37,038 nucleotides of DNA from positions 1-37,038 of the forward strand of contig NZ_JAOTSB010000029.1 in assembly GCF_030247605.1 (NCBI RefSeq), in the 5' to 3' direction. The translations under genes were made by a program, and so were the position numbers. Below the pieces are notes generated by a model. The model saw only the letters and a list, made by a program, of their open reading frames with translations. It made no database searches and was not told the origin of the DNA. Of this stretch, positions 33,301 to 37,038 are shown piece after piece. Every line of letters starts with the position of its first letter. Within the stretch, counting starts at the first letter, position 1. Source of the DNA: Acidaminobacter sp. (lineage in GTDB: Bacteria > Bacillota > Clostridia > Peptostreptococcales > Acidaminobacteraceae).

Positions 33301-33316
33301 TTGGTATTATTTTTGC
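33301..33316 (+). promoter_or_regulatory. sigma-54-like -24/-12 promoter before the PucR gene
   Basis: TTGG-TATT-ATTT-TTGC keeps GG-N10-GC (33303-33304 and 33315-33316) and the TTGC of the -12 element. The -24 element is TTGGTA rather than TTGGCA. The remaining stretch to 33488 holds no other clear signal. Confidence 0.5.
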
Positions 33317-33488
33317 GCTGTTTATAAGAAAACAACAAGATCATCAGTTGTTAATGCCGTCCGTTTGTGATATTCTTATTCCAAGTACATAAACGAAATT
33401 GCTTTCCATACTAACGGTAATTCCATAAGCGAATATGCTGGTGATGTGAAACAATACCATAGTGTCAAAGTCGCAGGGGTGGATTAAA

Positions 33489-35147
33489 GTGATAGATGAA
33501 ACGGGCGTTTCTATAAAAGATATCCTTAAAATGAAAGTACTTGAGAACTGCAAAATTGTCGCAGGTGAAGAAGGTGTCAATAATGTCGTGACACGCGTCA
33601 ATGTCATGGCAGATCCTGACATTCTCAGCTGGGTGAACGAAGGCGAATTCCTCCTGACCACGGGGTATTTCTTCAAATCCACTTCAATGGAAGACCAGCT
33701 GAATCTGATTGAGGTTTCTGCGTCTAAAAAACTCAGCGGTATTGGGATTAAAGTATACCCTTATCTGGAAAGCTTACCTGTGGAAATCGTCGAACTGGCG
33801 AACCGTTTGAAGTTTCCAATCGTCGAAATTCACCATGATATCCCTTTCGCGGAGATCATGTCGCCTGTCTTTCAGGAAATCTTCGAACGTCAGACCAATA
33901 TCCTCAGAAAAGTCGAAACCCTTCACCACGACACCATGAACGTCGTTCTCAAAGGCGGCGGCGTCAAGGATATTCTCAAAAGCCTGGTAAAATCCATTGA
34001 GAATCCAATCCTCGTAAAAGACTATCATTTTGAGGAGTTTATTCATGATGGTGAGCGCGATCCGGAGCTGTGCAGTCAGTTTGAAGAAAATGTAAAGCAT
34101 TTTATGCGTTCCAGCACCTCGGGAACCAAACAGACCAAGACTTTGACAGACCGGGTTGTGATCAACGGCAAGGAAATGGATCGCTTCATGGTCCCGGTTA
34201 TGATAAAAAATGCGGTCTACGGTCATTTGGTCGCCTTTGGCTACGAGCGCGAACTGACGAATTTTGACGCCCTTTACATGGAATCCACGGCTAATGTCGT
34301 TGCGCTGGAGTTTTTGAAAAGACTCTCTGTGCAGGAAGTGGAGAACAAATACAAGACAGAGTTCTTTGAGGATTTGGTTTCTCTTGACGAAAAGAGAAAG
34401 CTAAAAGCCCTTGAAAGATCAAATTATTATAGATTTGATAAGGATTCTTTCTACAATATCATGAACATCAGAGTCAGCAAGGCGGAGTCCAACCTTGCCT
34501 CGGACGAAGAGTACAATCAGCATCTGACCAAAGTCATGTATTTGATCGATATAATTTGCCGGAAAGAAGGCAGAACGTATCTGATCGCGAATAAAGGCAA
34601 GAAAATAAATGTGATGACTATGTGGAAGAGTCCTGAGGAATTTGCCAAAGAGTTTAAGAAGCTGGCCGAAGAAACAGAGGCAGTTCTCGACAGCAAAATG
34701 GGTCACATAAGCTACAAAGTTGGCATAGGCAGACTTTATAAGGGTCTGGGTGATGCGTACAGAAGCCTTTACGACGCGGATAAGGCAGTCGAAGCGTCGA
34801 AAACTTACATCAATGAACGCGTCATTAATTTTGACGCCCTTGGGATCTACAAGATTTTCTGCCAGGATCACCTGAAAAACGAATTAATCAGTTTTTATGA
34901 AACTACTCTGGAACCTCTGGTTGCTTACGACCGGAAAAGAGACACAGAACTGGTTAAATCCCTGATCGTCTATTTTGAGACAAACGGGAATTTAAAGAAG
35001 ATGTCAGAGCTTTTATTTACCCACTATAATACAGTCCTATACCGCATCAATCGAATCCAGGAGATCACAGGAAAAAATCTGGAGAACGAAGGCGACAGAT
35101 ATGGACTTCAAACGGCGCTTAAAATAATGAAGATTCTTGACTTATAA
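33489..35147 (+). CDS. PucR-family transcriptional regulator
   Basis: About 552 residues. GTG 33489 follows AGGGGTGG; GTG 33462 in the same frame lacks a site. The N-terminal PucR domain (about 5-125) starts V-S-I-K-D-I-L-K-M-K-V-L and contains S-W-V-N-E-G-E-F-L-L-T-T-G. The middle is a divergent GGDEF-like/CdaR region (about 280-430). The C-terminal helix-turn-helix (about 485-550) has F-E-T-N-G-N-L-K-K-M-S-E-L-L-F-T-H-Y-N-T-V-L-Y-R-I-N-R-I. PucR proteins control purine or amino acid catabolism. The target here is unknown; gdhA and the cyclase-family gene are the neighbours. Confidence 0.92.
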   Translation: MIDETGVSIKDILKMKVLENCKIVAGEEGVNNVVTRVNVMADPDILSWVNEGEFLLTTGYFFKSTSMEDQLNLIEVSASKKLSGIGIKVYPYLESLPVEIVELANRLKFPIVEIHHDIPFAEIMSPVFQEIFERQTNILRKVETLHHDTMNVVLKGGGVKDILKSLVKSIENPILVKDYHFEEFIHDGERDPELCSQFEENVKHFMRSSTSGTKQTKTLTDRVVINGKEMDRFMVPVMIKNAVYGHLVAFGYERELTNFDALYMESTANVVALEFLKRLSVQEVENKYKTEFFEDLVSLDEKRKLKALERSNYYRFDKDSFYNIMNIRVSKAESNLASDEEYNQHLTKVMYLIDIICRKEGRTYLIANKGKKINVMTMWKSPEEFAKEFKKLAEETEAVLDSKMGHISYKVGIGRLYKGLGDAYRSLYDADKAVEASKTYINERVINFDALGIYKIFCQDHLKNELISFYETTLEPLVAYDRKRDTELVKSLIVYFETNGNLKKMSELLFTHYNTVLYRINRIQEITGKNLENEGDRYGLQTALKIMKILDL

Positions 35148-35249
35148 TGTGCGACTTGACTTTGATGCTATGATTTTTACGAAGAATAAGACGAAATTTG
35201 TTTTAATCTCTTGAATATTCAAAATAATTTTGTAAATAACCTACAATGA

Positions 35250-35285
35250 AAAACCGGACAGATATTGATCTGTCCGGTTTTAATT
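35250..35285. terminator. terminator after the PucR gene
   Basis: A perfect 14-bp stem (35250-35263 with 35268-35281) closes an ATTG loop, with T-rich sequence after and A before. Confidence 0.9.
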
Positions 35286-35318
35286 TTGAATACTTTTAAG
35301 TTGATTGGAACTGTTTGG

Positions 35319-35350
35319 AAAAAACGAAGGCCCTTTGACTCAGACCCTTC
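35319..35350 (-). terminator. terminator of the cyclase-family gene
   Basis: On the minus strand, GAAGG (35350-35346) pairs with CCTTC (35330-35326) before six T. The stem is short and the loop 15 bases. Confidence 0.45.
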
Positions 35351-35357
35351 AATCTAT

Positions 35358-36053
35358 TTACTCCTCAACCAGTGCAACCGCTCTGATTGGTGAGCCTGAG
35401 CCGCCTCGAATCCTGAGGGGGAGACCGAAATAGAGGAATCTCTTGTTGACGATCTTATCGAGGTTACAAAGATTTTCTGTATTGGTCATGTCGTACTCTC
35501 CGCAGATCAGATGACCTGAGAAGTTGATATCACTTGGGTGATCAATGGCAGGCGCATCTACGCCAATGTTTACGACACCCCGCTCTGCGAGCCATTTTGC
35601 GGCTTCGTAGCTGAGTCCGGTGTACTCTGTCTGCCATTTATCTGTGCCGAAATTGCGGTCAAAATGTCCGGTGTACATCAAGACAATGTCGCCCTTCAAG
35701 ATCTCCAGACCCGACTTTTTGACAGCGAGCTCAAGGTCTCTTGGCTCAATGTAGCGGTCAAAGCGGATATGGGACAGGTCAATACAGATCGCGCTGCCCC
35801 AAAAGTGACTCATAGGCATGTGGTCGATCGTGGCGCCGCTTGGCTTGTACTCCCAGACTGCGTCGCAGTGGGTGCCGCCATGCTCGCTGATCAGAAGGTT
35901 TCTGGCCGAAAATCCAAGCGCTTTGCTGCCGGTTTGGTTCATGTTTTCCTCATGGGTCATGTTGGTCATGATGAAGGTCGGCTGATGCATTGGAAATACT
36001 GACATCCCCTGGAAAATCTCCTGGGAAAGATCAATGAGTTTCAGTTGTTTCAT
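35358..36053 (-). CDS. cyclase/kynurenine formamidase-like metal hydrolase
   Basis: 231 residues of the cyclase family (PF04199 type). It starts I-D-L-S-Q-E-I-F-Q-G-M-S-V-F-P, with the metal motif H-G-G-T-H-C-D-A near residue 58 and I-G-V-D-A-P-A-I-D-H near residue 165. Relatives hydrolyse N-formylkynurenine, isatin or other cyclic amides. AGGGGG lies 7 nt before ATG. The substrate is not evident. With a PucR regulator and glutamate dehydrogenase nearby, a step in the breakdown of an amino acid or N-heterocycle is a reasonable guess. Confidence 0.88.
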   Translation of the reverse strand: MKQLKLIDLSQEIFQGMSVFPMHQPTFIMTNMTHEENMNQTGSKALGFSARNLLISEHGGTHCDAVWEYKPSGATIDHMPMSHFWGSAICIDLSHIRFDRYIEPRDLELAVKKSGLEILKGDIVLMYTGHFDRNFGTDKWQTEYTGLSYEAAKWLAERGVVNIGVDAPAIDHPSDINFSGHLICGEYDMTNTENLCNLDKIVNKRFLYFGLPLRIRGGSGSPIRAVALVEE

Positions 36054-36101
36054 TCTTCTACCCCCTGATAGTTGAGAAGCTGAGTTGGTTTAACTGACCC
36101 C

Positions 36102-36110
36102 ATTATATCA
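36102..36110 (-). promoter_or_regulatory. extended -10 promoter of the cyclase-family gene
   Basis: On the minus strand, TGA-TATAAT (36110-36102), about 49 bp before the start codon; no clear -35. Confidence 0.55.
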
Positions 36111-36216
36111 AGAATCTGAACATTGAAAAAAAATATTTTAGCAATAGCGGGTTTAGGGTATAACATAGGTGCTGTGAAAAATGTAAAAACTCCATAAGGT
36201 AATTGCGGCTGACTTC

Positions 36217-36225
36217 TGCTATAAA
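36217..36225 (+). promoter_or_regulatory. possible extended -10 promoter of fhs
   Basis: TGC-TATAAA (36217-36225), about 100 bp before the start codon and without a clear -35. Confidence 0.35.
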
Positions 36226-36325
36226 TGATAGTATACGAGAAACCTTTATGGACTATCAACATTACGACAGGTTTTCCATGGACGCTTTATTTTAACTGTA
36301 AAATGAAGGAGGCTACATAAGAGCT

Positions 36326-37038
36326 ATGAAAACAGACGTTCAAATTGCACAGGAAGCACAAATGATTCACATCAAGGAAGTTGCCGCCAAAGTCGGACTT
36401 TCCGAGAACGACCTCGAACTCTATGGCAACTACAAAGCGAAGATCCACCTGGATGTCATGGACCGTTTGGCTGACAAGCCGGACGGCAAACTGATCCTGG
36501 TCACTGCAATCAACCCGACTGCAGCAGGCGAAGGCAAAACGACAACCAACGTTGGTCTCAGCATGGGTCTTAACAAAATTGGCAAGAAGACGTTTACAGC
36601 ACTCCGCGAGCCATCCCTTGGTCCGTGCTTCGGCGTTAAAGGCGGCGCAGCTGGCGGCGGTTACGCTCAAGTCGTTCCTATGGAAGATATCAACCTTCAC
36701 TTTACAGGTGACATTCACGCGGTGACCACAGCGAACAACCTGCTGGCGGCACTGATTGACAACCATCTCCACCAGGGCAACGCGCTGAACATTGATGAGA
36801 AGCGCATCCTCTGGAGACGCGCTATCGACATGAACGACCGCGCGCTGAGAAATACAATTGTAGGCCTTGGCAACACAGGTGACGGCGTGGTCCGCCAGGA
36901 CGGCTTCGACATCGCTGTTGCTTCAGAGATCATGGCAATCCTCTGCCTCTCAACGAGCATGAAGGACCTCAAAGAAAGACTCGCTAAAATGATCGTGGCA
37001 TACTCCAAAGACAACAAGCCTGTTACAGCGGCTCAGCT
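36326..37038 (+). CDS. fhs: formate-tetrahydrofolate ligase, 5' part (runs off the window)
   Basis: 237 codons are present and the frame is open to the end; the full enzyme has about 555 residues. The ATP site is [12 protein letters not shown] near residue 58. Further family marks are [22 protein letters not shown] and D-N-H-L-H-Q-G-N. It makes 10-formyl-THF from formate, THF and ATP, for purine synthesis, the glycine/serine route or the methyl branch of the Wood-Ljungdahl pathway. AGGAGG is 13 nt before ATG, longer than usual. The codon bias resembles that of gdhA, suggesting high expression. Confidence 0.97.
   Translation, partial: MKTDVQIAQEAQMIHIKEVAAKVGLSENDLELYGNYKAKIHLDVMDRLADKPDGKLILVTAINPTAAGEGKTTTNVGLSMGLNKIGKKTFTALREPSLGPCFGVKGGAAGGGYAQVVPMEDINLHFTGDIHAVTTANNLLAALIDNHLHQGNALNIDEKRILWRRAIDMNDRALRNTIVGLGNTGDGVVRQDGFDIAVASEIMAILCLSTSMKDLKERLAKMIVAYSKDNKPVTAAQ

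Overview
The window reads as a chromosomal segment of an anaerobic low-to-mid GC Firmicute of the class Clostridia. The basis is a clostridial 2[4Fe-4S] ferredoxin, CoA-transferase and thiolase genes, a Rex regulator, NAD-type glutamate dehydrogenase, formate-tetrahydrofolate ligase, AGGAGG-type ribosome binding sites and many intrinsic terminators. The gene set suits an amino-acid-fermenting anaerobe; I cannot name the species. I saw no tRNA, rRNA, CRISPR array, prophage or intact insertion sequence.

Layout. 1-1.5 kb: a tiny gene remnant and a CNNM/CBS/CorC membrane protein. 1.6-2.9 kb (minus): a two-subunit CoA-transferase. 3.0-6.9 kb: recD2, comFC, hpf. 7.0-10.4 kb: an accessory block with an unknown conserved protein, a strongly self-complementary 227-nt segment that looks like a structured RNA, a membrane HD-GYP protein and two DUF5317-like membrane proteins. 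10.7-14.6 kb: secA and prfB, the latter with the programmed +1 frameshift. 14.8-24 kb: tex, then tsaE-tsaB-rimI, a MacA/MacB-type efflux cassette with a Yip1-family protein, and tsaD. 24-28.3 kb: a DnaA-box cluster, a HAD phosphatase, acyl carrier protein and ABC-F ATPase (both minus), and rex. 28.5-30.5 kb: thiolase, a MarR regulator, ferredoxin (minus). 30.8-37 kb: a P-loop/Asp23-like fusion, glutamate dehydrogenase with a long leader, a PucR-family regulator behind a sigma-54-like promoter, a cyclase-family hydrolase (minus) and the 5' part of fhs.

The backbone follows gene orders known from Bacillus subtilis (comFC, hpf-secA-prfB; tsaE-tsaB-rimI-tsaD-ydiF-rex). Lineage-specific blocks are inserted: the RNA/HD-GYP/DUF5317 block between hpf and secA, and the efflux/Yip1 block between rimI and tsaD.

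The most interesting points are: (1) the 7723-7949 structured RNA candidate, close to comFC and hpf (raiA), the neighbourhood typical of the raiA-type noncoding RNA; (2) a DnaA-box cluster just after tsaD, where B. subtilis also has one; (3) a GG-N10-GC sigma-54-like promoter with a perfect upstream dyad before the PucR gene; (4) a sigma-B-like promoter before hpf; (5) Rex-like operators before rex and the thiolase; (6) an HD-GYP gene whose two halves differ sharply in base composition. All calls come from reading the sequence only; no database search was run.
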